Shown here piece by piece: positions 1 through 7,610 of a DNA stretch of 11,410 nucleotides (position 1 is its first letter; every line of letters starts with the position of its first letter). Source of the DNA: Campylobacterota bacterium. Its GTDB lineage: Bacteria; Campylobacterota; Campylobacteria; Campylobacterales; SZUA-545. The notes under the pieces are model-generated. The model was not told the origin of the DNA. It did not search any database and worked only from the letters and a program-made list of their open reading frames with translations. The stretch lies in assembly GCA_003561815.1 (NCBI GenBank), contig PWVP01000141.1, positions 1 to 11,410 on the forward strand. Reading direction: 5' to 3'. A program made the translations under genes and the position numbers.

Positions 1-1643
1 AGGGTGCCCGCTAGCTCCTGTAGGCGGTCGTTGTCGGGTTTGTTCGTGTAGTAAAAACACCAGCTTTGCTGTCCCATGCGTCCTACGCGACCGCGCAGCT
101 GGTGCAGCGTCGCCAGCCCCAACCGTTCAGCCCCGGCGACCACGATTGTGTTTAAACGCGGCAGGCTGATGCCCACTTCCACCACCGTCGTCGCCAGCAG
201 AATATGGCCCTCTTCGCGGAAGCTTAGCAGTACATCCTCTTTGTCTTTGTCGCGCCCGTGGGTGACGAACACGCCGCTGAAGTGCTTTTGCCAGAACCCC
301 TGCGCTTCCTCCAGGCTCTGGTAGTCGGTGTGCTCACTCTCTTCGATATGCGGGTAGACGATCAGCACCTGATTGCCCGCGCCGATCTGCGCCTGAATAT
401 GGGCGATTAGCTCCTTAAAGTGCGCGCGCTCAATCACGCGGGTTTGGATCTGCTTTTTAAAGGGCATTTCGCGGATGGCAGAGATGTCCAGCAGCGTGCT
501 CTGGATCATCGCCAGCGTTCGGGGGATCGGTGTGGCGGAGAACTGAAAAAAGTGCGGTTTTTTGCCCCCATCACCCGCCGTCATATCCGCCAGCCGTTTG
601 CGTTGCGCGGTGCCGAAGCGGTGCTGTTCGTCCACCATGACGCAGGCCGCTGGGGGCAGATCGCGGTAGAGCAGGGCGTGGGTTCCGATCACCAGTGCAG
701 CGCTGGCTAGATCGCCCGCATCGACTCGGCTCTTTTGGGTCACCAATGCCAGCGGCAGAAACCGGCCCAAAAACTTCTGCGCCTCTTCATAAAGCTGATT
801 GGCCAGCAGGGTGGTGGGGGCCATCAACACCGTTTTTCGCTCCCCCACCATAAACGCGATGGTGAGCATCACCAGCGTTTTGCCGCACCCCACATCGCCG
901 ATAATCAGCCGTTTGGCCTGAATCTCGCGGGCTAGATCCTGCCGTGCCGCTTCGATCGCTTGCAGCTGATCGCCGGTGAGGGTAAAGGGCAGGCTGTGGA
1001 TAAAGGGCGTAGGATCGGCCTCGATCGCCGCGATCGCAGGCCGATCGCGCCGCCGGGTAGAGAGCCCTATGAGAAAGCGAAAAATCTCGGCGTATTTGAG
1101 CGCGCGCAGGGTTTGGCCCTCGATCGCTGGCGCCTTTTCGATCGGATGATGAAGCCGCACGATCGCCTCAGCCACCCACTCGGGCAGCCCTTCGGCCATC
1201 AGGCTCTCACGATTCATATAGCGGCGCATCAGATCACAAACGGTGCGGTTTTGCAGCGGGGTTTTATAAATCGGCGTAATACCACCCGCCTCTTTGAGCA
1301 CAATCGGCTGCATCAGCTGAAGCGGCCCAAACCCCGCCTGCACACGGCCAAAGAGCAGCAGCTCGGCCCCGCGTACAAAGGGCTGTTTCTGCCACTGCTT
1401 CGCGTGGAAATAGACTGCCTCGATCGGCACACCCCAGTCGATCGCGTGGAGTTTGGCGCTGAAGCGTTTGGGGCTTTGGTGAACCGATTGCACCTGTGCG
1501 CGCACCGCCTGATCGGTACCGATCGCGGGTCTTGGCTGCAGGCGGGTGTCGCGGTAGCTGCGCGGCAGGATCAGAGCGAGGTGAAGCAGGGTAGGGGCTT
1601 TGAGCCGTCCGAGCTTTTCGTGATCGGCCGGCTCAAAACTCAT
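1..1643 (-). CDS. recG: ATP-dependent DNA helicase RecG, 3' end cut by the window edge
   Basis: RecG is a cytoplasmic superfamily 2 helicase that remodels stalled replication forks and branch-migrates Holliday junctions. Reading the minus strand from the ATG at 1643 gives 547 uninterrupted codons. An N-terminal wedge-type region comes first. Walker A GDVGCGKT lies at residues 249-256, the DEQH box (in VDEQHRFG, typical of RecG) at 338-341, the FSATP motif at 368-372 and QLRGRVGR at 515-522. Helicobacter RecG is about 620 residues as I recall, so roughly the last 70 residues are probably missing here. Walker A sits some 40 residues earlier than in E. coli RecG, which fits the shorter epsilonproteobacterial form. 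The start overlaps the stop of the upstream M16-like gene in an ATGA, and I see no Shine-Dalgarno sequence before it, so translational coupling is likely. The motif set makes the family assignment secure. Confidence 0.96.
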   Translation of the reverse strand, partial: MSFEPADHEKLGRLKAPTLLHLALILPRSYRDTRLQPRPAIGTDQAVRAQVQSVHQSPKRFSAKLHAIDWGVPIEAVYFHAKQWQKQPFVRGAELLLFGRVQAGFGPLQLMQPIVLKEAGGITPIYKTPLQNRTVCDLMRRYMNRESLMAEGLPEWVAEAIVRLHHPIEKAPAIEGQTLRALKYAEIFRFLIGLSTRRRDRPAIAAIEADPTPFIHSLPFTLTGDQLQAIEAARQDLAREIQAKRLIIGDVGCGKTLVMLTIAFMVGERKTVLMAPTTLLANQLYEEAQKFLGRFLPLALVTQKSRVDAGDLASAALVIGTHALLYRDLPPAACVMVDEQHRFGTAQRKRLADMTAGDGGKKPHFFQFSATPIPRTLAMIQSTLLDISAIREMPFKKQIQTRVIERAHFKELIAHIQAQIGAGNQVLIVYPHIEESEHTDYQSLEEAQGFWQKHFSGVFVTHGRDKDKEDVLLSFREEGHILLATTVVEVGISLPRLNTIVVAGAERLGLATLHQLRGRVGRMGQQSWCFYYTNKPDNDRLQELAGT

Positions 1644-2923
1644 CGGGTCAGGACGAAGAAGCTGAGATTGAGTATCTCCTCATGTTCGCGGATAAAGGCG
1701 TTCAGATCTTCGAGGGTGAGCGTTTCGATTTTTTCTAGCTGGGCCTGACTCCACCCCTGCGGTTTACCCCGATAAAAATCATTAAACGCGCGGCTGAGTC
1801 GCTGGCTCATCGTCTCGTTTCGCAGCGGCTCGGCGCCGAGTAGAAACTGCCGCGCCTCATCGAGCTCCTTTTGGGTCGCTCCCTTTTCGACAAACTCCGC
1901 CACCACTTCGCGTACCAGCGCGATGGCCGCCTCCTGGTTTTCCGGCTTGGTCTGCAGATGGCCGCGAAAGTTGCTGGTGGTGAGTCCCAGATTGATACGC
2001 CCAAAGGCGCTGTAGGCGTAGCCGCGCTTGACGCGAATCTCCTCCATCAGCCGCGAGCCAAAGCCGCTGCTTCCCAGGATAAAGGCTGCCACGCTGGCCT
2101 TATAGCTCTCCTCATCGCCACCCGCGCGGTAAAAGGGGCTGCCGAAATAGATGTAGGCCTGCTGCGTATCGCGCTGGATCTGCTTCTCGTGTGCGGTGGC
2201 GCTCGCCTCGTAGCGGGGCAGCGTTTTCGCTTCGCCGCTACCGATGGCGCTCAGCAGCTTTTCGCCCCACTGCAGCGCCTCATCGCCGCTAAGATCCCCC
2301 CCAAAGAGTACGATCGCGCGCTCTTGGACCATCACATCACTCAGGTGCGTCTCGATCGCTTCGAGGGTGATTTGAGGCACCGTCTGGAGGGTGCCGCTGG
2401 TGGGGTAGGCCAGTGGCGTCTCTTTATAGAGCAGCCCACTCAAGCCCCGTGAGGCGACATGATCGAAGTCGCTCTCGCGCCGCTTGAGGCTGCCGATGGT
2501 CTGGTTCTGGACCTTGTTCAGCGCTTCGGGGGTGAGGTTGGGATCGCCTAGCAGCTCCAGAAGCAGCTCTAGTGCCGGTTCAAACTGCTCTTTAAGGGCC
2601 GTGATCTCAAAGACCAGCGTCTCCCGTCCAGCGTTGATGCTTAGCTGAATCGCCCGCTCATCCAGCTTGCGGGCAAAGCCCACGGCGCCGAGTTCGCGCG
2701 TGCCCTCTTCGAGCAGGTTGGCCGCCATCACCGCCAGACCGGGCAGTTTGCCGTCGTTGATCGCCCCGCCGTGGGTGAAAACCAGCTGCATCGAGACGAT
2801 CGGTAAAAGGCGATCGCTCTCCAGAAGCATCGGTACCTCGGCATGTGGGGTTTTGATTGTGTGCAGCGTTGCCGCCATAAGCCATCCTTGTGCAAGTATC
2901 AGTAGCAGTAGTGCTCTTTTCAT
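1640..2923 (-). CDS. M16 family (insulinase-like) peptidase homologue lacking the zinc motif, probably periplasmic
   Basis: This 427-residue protein has the length and layout of single-subunit M16B proteins, with two homologous halves. Residues 1 to about 18 (basic MKR, then a leucine-rich core ending MAA) look like a signal peptide, which suggests a periplasmic location. Where active M16 enzymes carry HXXEH, this one has NLLEE (69-73), so both zinc histidines are missing. The downstream third-ligand glutamate also appears replaced near residue 145. The C-terminal half keeps the family Arg/Tyr pair in RVKRGYAYS (R297, Y304). In known M16B heterodimers one subunit supplies zinc and the other supplies Arg/Tyr, so this may be the non-catalytic partner of an HXXEH subunit encoded elsewhere. 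The start overlaps the mqnC stop in an ATGA, with AAGG a few bases upstream. The adjacency to mqnC recalls H. pylori HP0656-HP0657. Family membership is firm; the lack of catalysis is inferred. Confidence 0.9.
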   Translation of the reverse strand: MKRALLLLILAQGWLMAATLHTIKTPHAEVPMLLESDRLLPIVSMQLVFTHGGAINDGKLPGLAVMAANLLEEGTRELGAVGFARKLDERAIQLSINAGRETLVFEITALKEQFEPALELLLELLGDPNLTPEALNKVQNQTIGSLKRRESDFDHVASRGLSGLLYKETPLAYPTSGTLQTVPQITLEAIETHLSDVMVQERAIVLFGGDLSGDEALQWGEKLLSAIGSGEAKTLPRYEASATAHEKQIQRDTQQAYIYFGSPFYRAGGDEESYKASVAAFILGSSGFGSRLMEEIRVKRGYAYSAFGRINLGLTTSNFRGHLQTKPENQEAAIALVREVVAEFVEKGATQKELDEARQFLLGAEPLRNETMSQRLSRAFNDFYRGKPQGWSQAQLEKIETLTLEDLNAFIREHEEILNLSFFVLTR

Positions 2924-3960
2924 TCAAACACCTTTATCCGCTCGTAGCGGGTGTTGCGTTGGGCCGGAATCTCACCGATCTGACGGATGAGGTTCACCAT
3001 CTCTTCGGGCACCATCGTGTTGGCACACCCGGCGGCGGCGACCACATTCTCCTCCATCATCGTGCTACCCAGATCGTTGGCGCCAAATTTTAGCGCGAGT
3101 TGCCCGATATGCGCGCCCTGGGTCACCCAGCTGGACTGGATATTGGGCACATTATCCAGATAGAGGCGGCTTAATGCCAGCAGCCGCAGATAGCGGTTGG
3201 GGCTCTGTCTGGTCAGCTCCGGTCGTTCGCGTTGCAGCGGGGTGTTATCCGGCTGAAAACTCCAGATAATGAAGGCGGTAAAACCGCCGGTCTCCTCCTG
3301 CAAAGCGCGGATCTGCTCCAGATGCGCCACAATCTCCTCATCGCTTTCACCGAAGCCAAAGACCATCGTCGCCGTGGTGGTCATGCCCAGCTGATGCGCC
3401 TCTTTATGAATCCGCAGCCAGCCGGCGGTGTCCACTTTATGCGGGCTGACATAGGCGCGCACCCGATCGCTTAAAATCTCCGCCCCCGCACCGGGCATAC
3501 TCTTCATGCCTTTGGCTTTAAGCCGTGCGAGCACTTCGGTGGTGGGGATTTTGCTCAGGCGGCTGATGTACTCGATCTCCACCGCCGAAAATCCGTGGAT
3601 GTCGATGGTGGGGAATTTGGTGTGGATATGACCCACCAGATCCTCATAATAGTCGATGCCCAGCTTGGGGTGAACGCCGCCTTGGAAGAGAATCTGCGTG
3701 CCGCCGATCGCTAGCAGCTCTTCGATTTTGGTATCAATCGTTTCGTAGGGGAGGATGTAGCCTTCCGGATCGTCCGCTTTGGCATGAAACGCACAAAATT
3801 TACAGCCCACATGGCAGATATTGGTGTAGTTGATATTGCGATCGATCACAAAGGTGGTGATGCGATCGGGGTGCATCTGCCGCTTTCGCTCAAAAGCCTG
3901 AGCGCCCAGATCGAGCAGATCGGTTTTTTGCAGGTGGGCTAACGCCTGCGACGGTGTCAT
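2920..3960 (-). CDS. mqnC: Cyclic dehypoxanthinyl futalosine synthase (radical SAM), menaquinone biosynthesis
   Basis: MqnC cyclises dehypoxanthine futalosine in the futalosine route to menaquinone, the usual quinone pathway of Campylobacterota. From the start chosen here the protein is 346 residues. The radical SAM CxxxCxxC cluster motif is C49-C53-C56 (CHVGCKFC), preceded by NINYTNI as in this family. The segment GSTMMEENVV (from about residue 298) is typical of MqnC and separates it from its relative MqnE. The frame is open up to an ATG at 4002, and a second in-frame ATG lies at 3972. I place the start at 3960 because AGAGGA lies just upstream of it, because conserved sequence begins near there, and because the apparent -10 box at 3980-3985 would start the transcript at about 3972. 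It is the first gene of the leftward unit and overlaps the M16-like gene by four bases. Confidence 0.93.
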   Translation of the reverse strand: MTPSQALAHLQKTDLLDLGAQAFERKRQMHPDRITTFVIDRNINYTNICHVGCKFCAFHAKADDPEGYILPYETIDTKIEELLAIGGTQILFQGGVHPKLGIDYYEDLVGHIHTKFPTIDIHGFSAVEIEYISRLSKIPTTEVLARLKAKGMKSMPGAGAEILSDRVRAYVSPHKVDTAGWLRIHKEAHQLGMTTTATMVFGFGESDEEIVAHLEQIRALQEETGGFTAFIIWSFQPDNTPLQRERPELTRQSPNRYLRLLALSRLYLDNVPNIQSSWVTQGAHIGQLALKFGANDLGSTMMEENVVAAAGCANTMVPEEMVNLIRQIGEIPAQRNTRYERIKVFE

Positions 3961-3963
3961 TCG

Positions 3964-3969
3964 TCCTCT
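3964..3969 (-). promoter_or_regulatory. Ribosome binding site of mqnC, deciding the start at 3960
   Basis: The minus strand reads AGAGGA followed by CGA and then ATG at 3960. The in-frame ATG at 3972 is preceded by CCCGGCC, which has no match to a Shine-Dalgarno sequence. The spacing (about four bases after AGAGG) is slightly short but acceptable. Confidence 0.65.
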
Positions 3970-3979
3970 CATGGCCGGG

Positions 3980-3988
3980 ATTATATCA
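3980..3988 (-). promoter_or_regulatory. Extended -10 promoter element for mqnC-M16-recG
   Basis: The minus strand reads TGA followed by a perfect TATAAT (3985 to 3980), which is the TGnTATAAT extended -10 form. No -35 hexamer is visible at 16-18 bases upstream, which is common in Campylobacterota sigma-70 promoters. The predicted transcription start at about 3973-3971 leaves a leader of some 12 bases before the ATG at 3960. Confidence 0.6.
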
Positions 3989-4026
3989 GCGCACCACTTC
4001 AATCACCCATTTCAGACGATCCACTG

Positions 4027-4032
4027 TATAAT
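4027..4032 (+). promoter_or_regulatory. -10 promoter element for the rightward operon
   Basis: A perfect TATAAT stands 33 bases before the first ATG of the rightward genes, directly preceded by TG. I see no convincing -35 hexamer. Transcription would start near 4039-4040 and give a leader of roughly 26 bases containing TAAGG at 4052-4056. It lies about 41 bases from the oppositely oriented -10 box of mqnC, so the two units share one short divergent control region. Confidence 0.55.
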
Positions 4033-4065
4033 CCCCACAAAGCTGAATCCTTAAGGCTATTAAAT

Positions 4066-5004
4066 ATGGTTCCCAGTGAAGCGAATTTACTTATCAGTGA
4101 GATTAGCAAAGAGGCGCTAGAGCTGCTGGAGCGAACCAGCACCCCGGCCCTTCCGCCCTACTATGCCAAAGCCTTTATGGAGGTGGCCGCCTCCAAAGAG
4201 AGCGAAGCGGTCGCTGAAGTGATGGCCCGCTTAGGGCGCATCGATGCCACCATGCGTCAGGAGAAGAGCCTTGAGGAGTCGGTCGGATTGGCGCGCAGCA
4301 CCATCCACGAGTACGCCACCTCCACCAACCGGCTGAAAAACATCGCCTCCGATCAGGGCGCGATTCTCGATCTCAAAGATCTCGAGCAGGATGCGATCGT
4401 GCCGCTGGCGGTGGTCGAGGAGCTGCGTCAGAACTACACCTCCCTCTCAAACGAGATTAAAAAAGCGGAGATGACCATCCTCAAACTCGAAGACGATCTC
4501 GATAAGGTGGAGATGGACACCTTCGTCGATCCGCTCACCCGGCTGCGGATGCCGGTGCTGCTCGATCGTCAGCTAGAGCAGATTCTCGAAGCGGGCAAAA
4601 CCCGTGATCTTGACTGCTTTTTGGTGCTGGTGGGGGTGGATAACTTCGAGGCGTTTAAAGAGGAGTACGGCTATGTGGTGATGGAGAAGGTGCTGCTCTT
4701 TATGTCCAAAAGTCTGCAGAACACCATCCGCAGCGAGAACCGCATCTACCGCTATGGCGAGCCCACCTTCGCCGTGGTCTTTAACCGCATGGATCGCGAC
4801 GCAGTACACGCCGCGCTGGAGCGGGTGCGCCACCGGGTGGAGGTGAGCAAGCTGGTCTACTCCGAGAAGGTGATCAATATCACCATCACCGCTGCCGGGG
4901 TGGGCCATAAAGCGGGCGACACACCGGATGCGCTTCGCCAAAAGGCGGAAGAGGCGCTTAGCCGCAGCACGGGCGGCAATAGCGTGAGCGTCACAGGAGC
5001 GTAG
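4066..5004 (+). CDS. Degenerate GGDEF-domain protein with an N-terminal helical region
   Basis: This 312-residue soluble protein has no signal peptide or membrane segment. Residues 1 to about 150 look mostly helical, with a likely coiled coil around 118-150 leading into the second domain. Residues from about 150 to 310 fit a GGDEF (diguanylate cyclase-type) fold: DPLTRL at 155-160 matches the DxLT entry motif, and VGVDNFEAFKEEYG around 190-202 matches the DxDxFKxxND stretch. The active-site loop that should read GGDEF instead reads GEPTF (231-235), and the inhibitory RxxD site upstream is RSEN (222-225). Cyclic di-GMP synthesis is therefore unlikely, and a structural or regulatory role is more plausible. 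The start is supported by TAAGG nine bases before the ATG. The stop lies one base before the cvpA start. The specific function is unknown to me. Confidence 0.82.
   Translation: MVPSEANLLISEISKEALELLERTSTPALPPYYAKAFMEVAASKESEAVAEVMARLGRIDATMRQEKSLEESVGLARSTIHEYATSTNRLKNIASDQGAILDLKDLEQDAIVPLAVVEELRQNYTSLSNEIKKAEMTILKLEDDLDKVEMDTFVDPLTRLRMPVLLDRQLEQILEAGKTRDLDCFLVLVGVDNFEAFKEEYGYVVMEKVLLFMSKSLQNTIRSENRIYRYGEPTFAVVFNRMDRDAVHAALERVRHRVEVSKLVYSEKVINITITAAGVGHKAGDTPDALRQKAEEALSRSTGGNSVSVTGA
4994..4999 (+). promoter_or_regulatory. Ribosome binding site of cvpA, supporting a TTG start
   Basis: CAGGAG lies inside the last codons of the preceding gene, six bases before the TTG at 5006. No ATG or GTG in a suitable position competes with it, so this site decides the non-ATG start. 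Confidence 0.65.
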
Positions 5005-5005
5005 G

Positions 5006-5638
5006 TTGGGCTTTCACTATCTGGATCTAATCGTTCTGGCCCTAGTGGTGATTTTGGGCCTGAAGGGGCTTCTGCGCGGCGTGATTAAAGAGGCCTTTAG
5101 CGCCATCGGCATTATCGCCGGGGTGTGGCTGGGCTCTCGCTTCGCGCTGCAGGCGGGTGAGTGGGCGAGTGCCCACTTTGAGTCGGTTCAGAGCGAAGGG
5201 GTCAGCCGCCTGGCGGGCTTTGCGATCGTCTTTTTAGCGGTGTGGCTTCTGATGCTTCTGCTCGGCTCCCTGGCCGCTTCGGCCAGCCGACGCAAAGAGT
5301 CCAGCGCGCGCTTTGACATGGCCGGTGGTGCCGTGGTGGGGGCGGTGAAGATCTTTTTGATCTTCTCGGTGATCGCCTACGCCTTTGGCAGTACCGATCG
5401 GGTGCGCGAGTGGGCCAATGAAAACCTGCAGGATAGCTTTATGTACCCCGTCCTCTACACCACCGGATCCTGGCTGATCAAGCTCGATATCGAAGAGAGT
5501 GCGCGCGGTGCGCTCGATGAGACCAAAGCGCGCGCCAGCGAAGGGGTGGGCCAGATGAGCGAGCGTCTGATCGCCCCTGGTATCGAAGCGGCGGGAAATC
5601 TGGCCAACGGCACAACCCAAAGGAGTGAGCGTGAGTAG
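5006..5638 (+). CDS. cvpA: CvpA family inner-membrane protein, TTG start
   Basis: The 210-residue protein has the CvpA layout. Four hydrophobic segments lie at roughly residues 5-24, 30-50, 69-92 and 104-127, followed by a polar, probably cytoplasmic tail. The opening LDLIVLALVVILGLKGLLRG, with its glycine/basic turn after the first helix, is characteristic of the family. CvpA was named for colicin V production in E. coli and has since been linked to envelope homeostasis; its molecular activity is not settled. The start is TTG, one base after the upstream stop, with CAGGAG six bases before it. The last eight bases overlap the fur start. A cvpA-like gene directly before fur is also what I recall in C. 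jejuni (Cj0399), which supports the assignment. Confidence 0.87.
   Translation: MGFHYLDLIVLALVVILGLKGLLRGVIKEAFSAIGIIAGVWLGSRFALQAGEWASAHFESVQSEGVSRLAGFAIVFLAVWLLMLLLGSLAASASRRKESSARFDMAGGAVVGAVKIFLIFSVIAYAFGSTDRVREWANENLQDSFMYPVLYTTGSWLIKLDIEESARGALDETKARASEGVGQMSERLIAPGIEAAGNLANGTTQRSERE
5619..5625 (+). promoter_or_regulatory. Ribosome binding site of fur, deciding the GTG start at 5631
   Basis: AAAGGAG ends at 5625, five bases before the GTG at 5631. The in-frame GTG at 5625 overlaps this Shine-Dalgarno sequence itself, so it cannot use it. Confidence 0.7.
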
Positions 5639-6089
5639 TTCGATCCCCGGTTATGAGGAGCTGCTCGATCGGCTCAAGCAGGTGCTTCGCCGAAACGGCC
5701 TGAAGCATACGGTGCAGCGGGAGCTGATTTTGCGGGTGATCTACGACTGCGATGAGCACTTTAGCCCCGAGGAGCTCCACCAGAAGGTGCAGCACCGCTT
5801 CCCCGATACCCGTGTCGGAATCGCGACGATCTATCGTACCCTCTCACTGCTGGAGAGCGAAAAGATGGTCACCTCCGTCTCCTTTGGGGTGAATGGTAAA
5901 AAGTATGAGTTTGGGATGAAGCACCACCACGATCACATGATCTGCGATCACTGCGGATTGATGATCGAGTTTGTGGATAACACGATCGAGACGCGCCAGA
6001 GCGCGATCGCCCAAGAGCACCGCTTTGAGATCACCGGACACATTATGCAGATTCACGGCGTCTGCCACGATTGCCAGCAAAAGGATTAG
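5631..6089 (+). CDS. fur: Ferric uptake regulator Fur, GTG start
   Basis: Fur is a dimeric metal-sensing DNA-binding repressor that controls iron acquisition and storage genes. From GTG 5631 it is 152 residues. The N-terminal winged helix includes GLKHTVQRELIL (about 23-34) and the recognition-helix stretch VGIATIYRTLSLLE (62-75). The metal-binding core is HHHDH (98-102) with C105 and C108 (HMICDHCG), and a second CxxC pair is C145/C148. Both structural-zinc cysteine pairs are therefore intact. The sequence resembles C. jejuni Fur as I remember it, including the LLxRxKxxLRxxGLK opening. It overlaps the end of cvpA by eight bases and has no promoter of its own that I can see, so it is probably transcribed from upstream; upstream transcription of fur has been described in C. 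jejuni. Fur is favoured over PerR or Zur because of the position before lysS, though those relatives share the same fold. Confidence 0.93.
   Translation: MSSSIPGYEELLDRLKQVLRRNGLKHTVQRELILRVIYDCDEHFSPEELHQKVQHRFPDTRVGIATIYRTLSLLESEKMVTSVSFGVNGKKYEFGMKHHHDHMICDHCGLMIEFVDNTIETRQSAIAQEHRFEITGHIMQIHGVCHDCQQKD
6081..6085 (+). promoter_or_regulatory. Ribosome binding site of lysS, supporting a TTG start at 6091
   Basis: AAGGA sits in the last codons of fur, five bases before TTG 6091. The frame stays open back to an ATG at 5971 inside fur, but that would add 40 residues unlike any LysS. The sequence after the TTG (LFDNTYVQQRIEKA) is a normal LysS N-terminus. Confidence 0.7.
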
Positions 6090-6090
6090 A

Positions 6091-7599
6091 TTGCTTTTTG
6101 ATAACACCTATGTACAGCAACGCATCGAGAAGGCGGCTCTTTTAAAAGAGGCGGGCCTTAACCCCTACGACAACCAGAGCGCGCGGGATATGCAGGCCGC
6201 GGCGTTTCGCCAGCTGCATGGGCCGCTTTCAGAGGGGGGTGAGCCCGATGAGCAGCGGCTCTTTACCCTGGCCGGGCGGGTGAAGCTACTGCGCTGGATG
6301 GGCAAAGCCGCCTTTGCCACCATCGAGGATGAGTCGGGGCCGATGCAGATCTACTTCAACAAAAACGCCCTGGAGGATCACTTCGCCACCCTTAAAAAGA
6401 CGCTGGAGGTGGGGGATATCATCCAGGCGCGGGGCTTTGGGTTTCTGACCCGCACCGGCGAGCTGACCCTAAACGCCACCGATCACCTCAAGATCCTGAC
6501 CAAAGCGATCGCACCGCTGCCGGAGAAGTTTCACGGTCTGCAGGATGTGGAGCTGCGCTATCGTCAGCGCTATCTCGATCTGATCATGAACCCCGAGGTG
6601 CGCCAGAACTTCGCGCTTCGAAGCCGCATTATCAGCCATATTCGACGCTTTTTTGAGGATCGAAGCTTTTTGGAGGTGGAGACCCCGATGCTCCACCCCA
6701 TCCCCGGCGGGGCCAACGCCCGCCCCTTTGTCACCCACCACAACGCCCTGGGGGTGGATCGCTACCTGCGCATCGCGCCGGAGCTTTATCTCAAGCGACT
6801 GATTGTCGGTGGCTTTGAGGCGGTTTTTGAGATCAACCGAAACTTCCGAAACGAGGGGATGGATGCCACCCACAACCCCGAGTTTACGATGATCGAGTTT
6901 TACTGGGCCTATAAGCGGTGTGAGCATCTGATCGAGATTACCGAGACGCTCATTAGCGATCTCGTGACGGCTTTGAAGCTGCCTGAAAGCATCTCCTTTC
7001 GGGGCCATACGATCCATCTAAAAGCCCCCTTTAAACGCTACACCTACGATGAGGCGCTGGTTCAGATCGGCGGTCTGGATCCGGCGGTTTTAGGCGATGT
7101 GGAGGGGCTAAAGGCGTGCTTGAAGCAGGGGGGTATCGAGATTAAAGGTGAAGCGAGCATCGGATCGCTAAAGGCGGATCTCTTTGATCATCTCGTAGAA
7201 GACAAGCTGATTGATCCCACCTTTATCACCGACTTTCCCATCGAGATTTCACCGCTGGCCCGGCGTAAAGATGACAACCCCGCCATCGCCGATCGCTTCG
7301 AGCTCTTTATCGGCGGTTACGAGATCGCCAACGGCTTTAGCGAGCTAAGCGACCCCGTCGATCAGTATGAGCGCTTTTGCGCACAGGTCGCCTCCAAAGA
7401 GGCGGGCGATGAAGAGGGGATGTTTATGGATGAGGATTTTGTCACGGCGCTGAGCTACGGTATGCCCCCCACCGCCGGTGAGGGGATCGGTATCGATCGA
7501 CTGGTGATGGTGCTTAGCGGTCAGGATACCATCCGCGATGTGCTGCTCTTTCCGGCGATGCGTCCGGCTAAAAACGAACAAAAAACAGACGAAGAATAA
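6091..7599 (+). CDS. lysS: Lysyl-tRNA synthetase, class II, TTG start
   Basis: LysS charges tRNA-Lys with lysine in the cytoplasm. From TTG 6091 the product is 502 residues, the usual bacterial length. An OB-fold anticodon-binding domain occupies roughly residues 50-150 (for example LAGRVKLLRWMGKAAFATIED). The class II catalytic core follows: motif 1 around FLEVETPML and the GGANARPF loop, motif 2 with NFRNEGMD at 251-258, and motif 3 GEGIGIDRLVM beginning at residue 463. All catalytic motifs look intact. The gene begins one base after the fur stop, with AAGGA five bases before the TTG, and ends 11 bases before glyA. The fur-lysS-glyA order is conserved in Campylobacter as I recall. The weak TTG start may lower translation relative to neighbours that use ATG. 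Confidence 0.97.
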   Translation: MLFDNTYVQQRIEKAALLKEAGLNPYDNQSARDMQAAAFRQLHGPLSEGGEPDEQRLFTLAGRVKLLRWMGKAAFATIEDESGPMQIYFNKNALEDHFATLKKTLEVGDIIQARGFGFLTRTGELTLNATDHLKILTKAIAPLPEKFHGLQDVELRYRQRYLDLIMNPEVRQNFALRSRIISHIRRFFEDRSFLEVETPMLHPIPGGANARPFVTHHNALGVDRYLRIAPELYLKRLIVGGFEAVFEINRNFRNEGMDATHNPEFTMIEFYWAYKRCEHLIEITETLISDLVTALKLPESISFRGHTIHLKAPFKRYTYDEALVQIGGLDPAVLGDVEGLKACLKQGGIEIKGEASIGSLKADLFDHLVEDKLIDPTFITDFPIEISPLARRKDDNPAIADRFELFIGGYEIANGFSELSDPVDQYERFCAQVASKEAGDEEGMFMDEDFVTALSYGMPPTAGEGIGIDRLVMVLSGQDTIRDVLLFPAMRPAKNEQKTDEE

Positions 7600-7610
7600 G
7601 GAGAACGCCC

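Noticed and set aside
960..1748. 262-codon plus-strand open frame opposite recG
   Set aside because: It lies antisense to clear RecG helicase motifs, has an arginine/histidine-heavy composition with no recognisable domain, and is a by-product of GC-rich coding sequence.
3961..4002. Longer mqnC N-terminus starting at 4002 or 3972
   Set aside because: The 4002 start would lie upstream of the apparent -10 box, the 3972 start would sit at the predicted transcript start, and neither has a Shine-Dalgarno sequence.
3997..4002. TTGAAG on the minus strand as a -35 box for mqnC
   Set aside because: The spacer to TATAAT is only 11 bases, too short for sigma-70.
5971..6090. lysS start at ATG 5971
   Set aside because: It would add 40 residues encoded inside fur that do not resemble LysS; TTG 6091 has a good Shine-Dalgarno sequence and a normal N-terminus.
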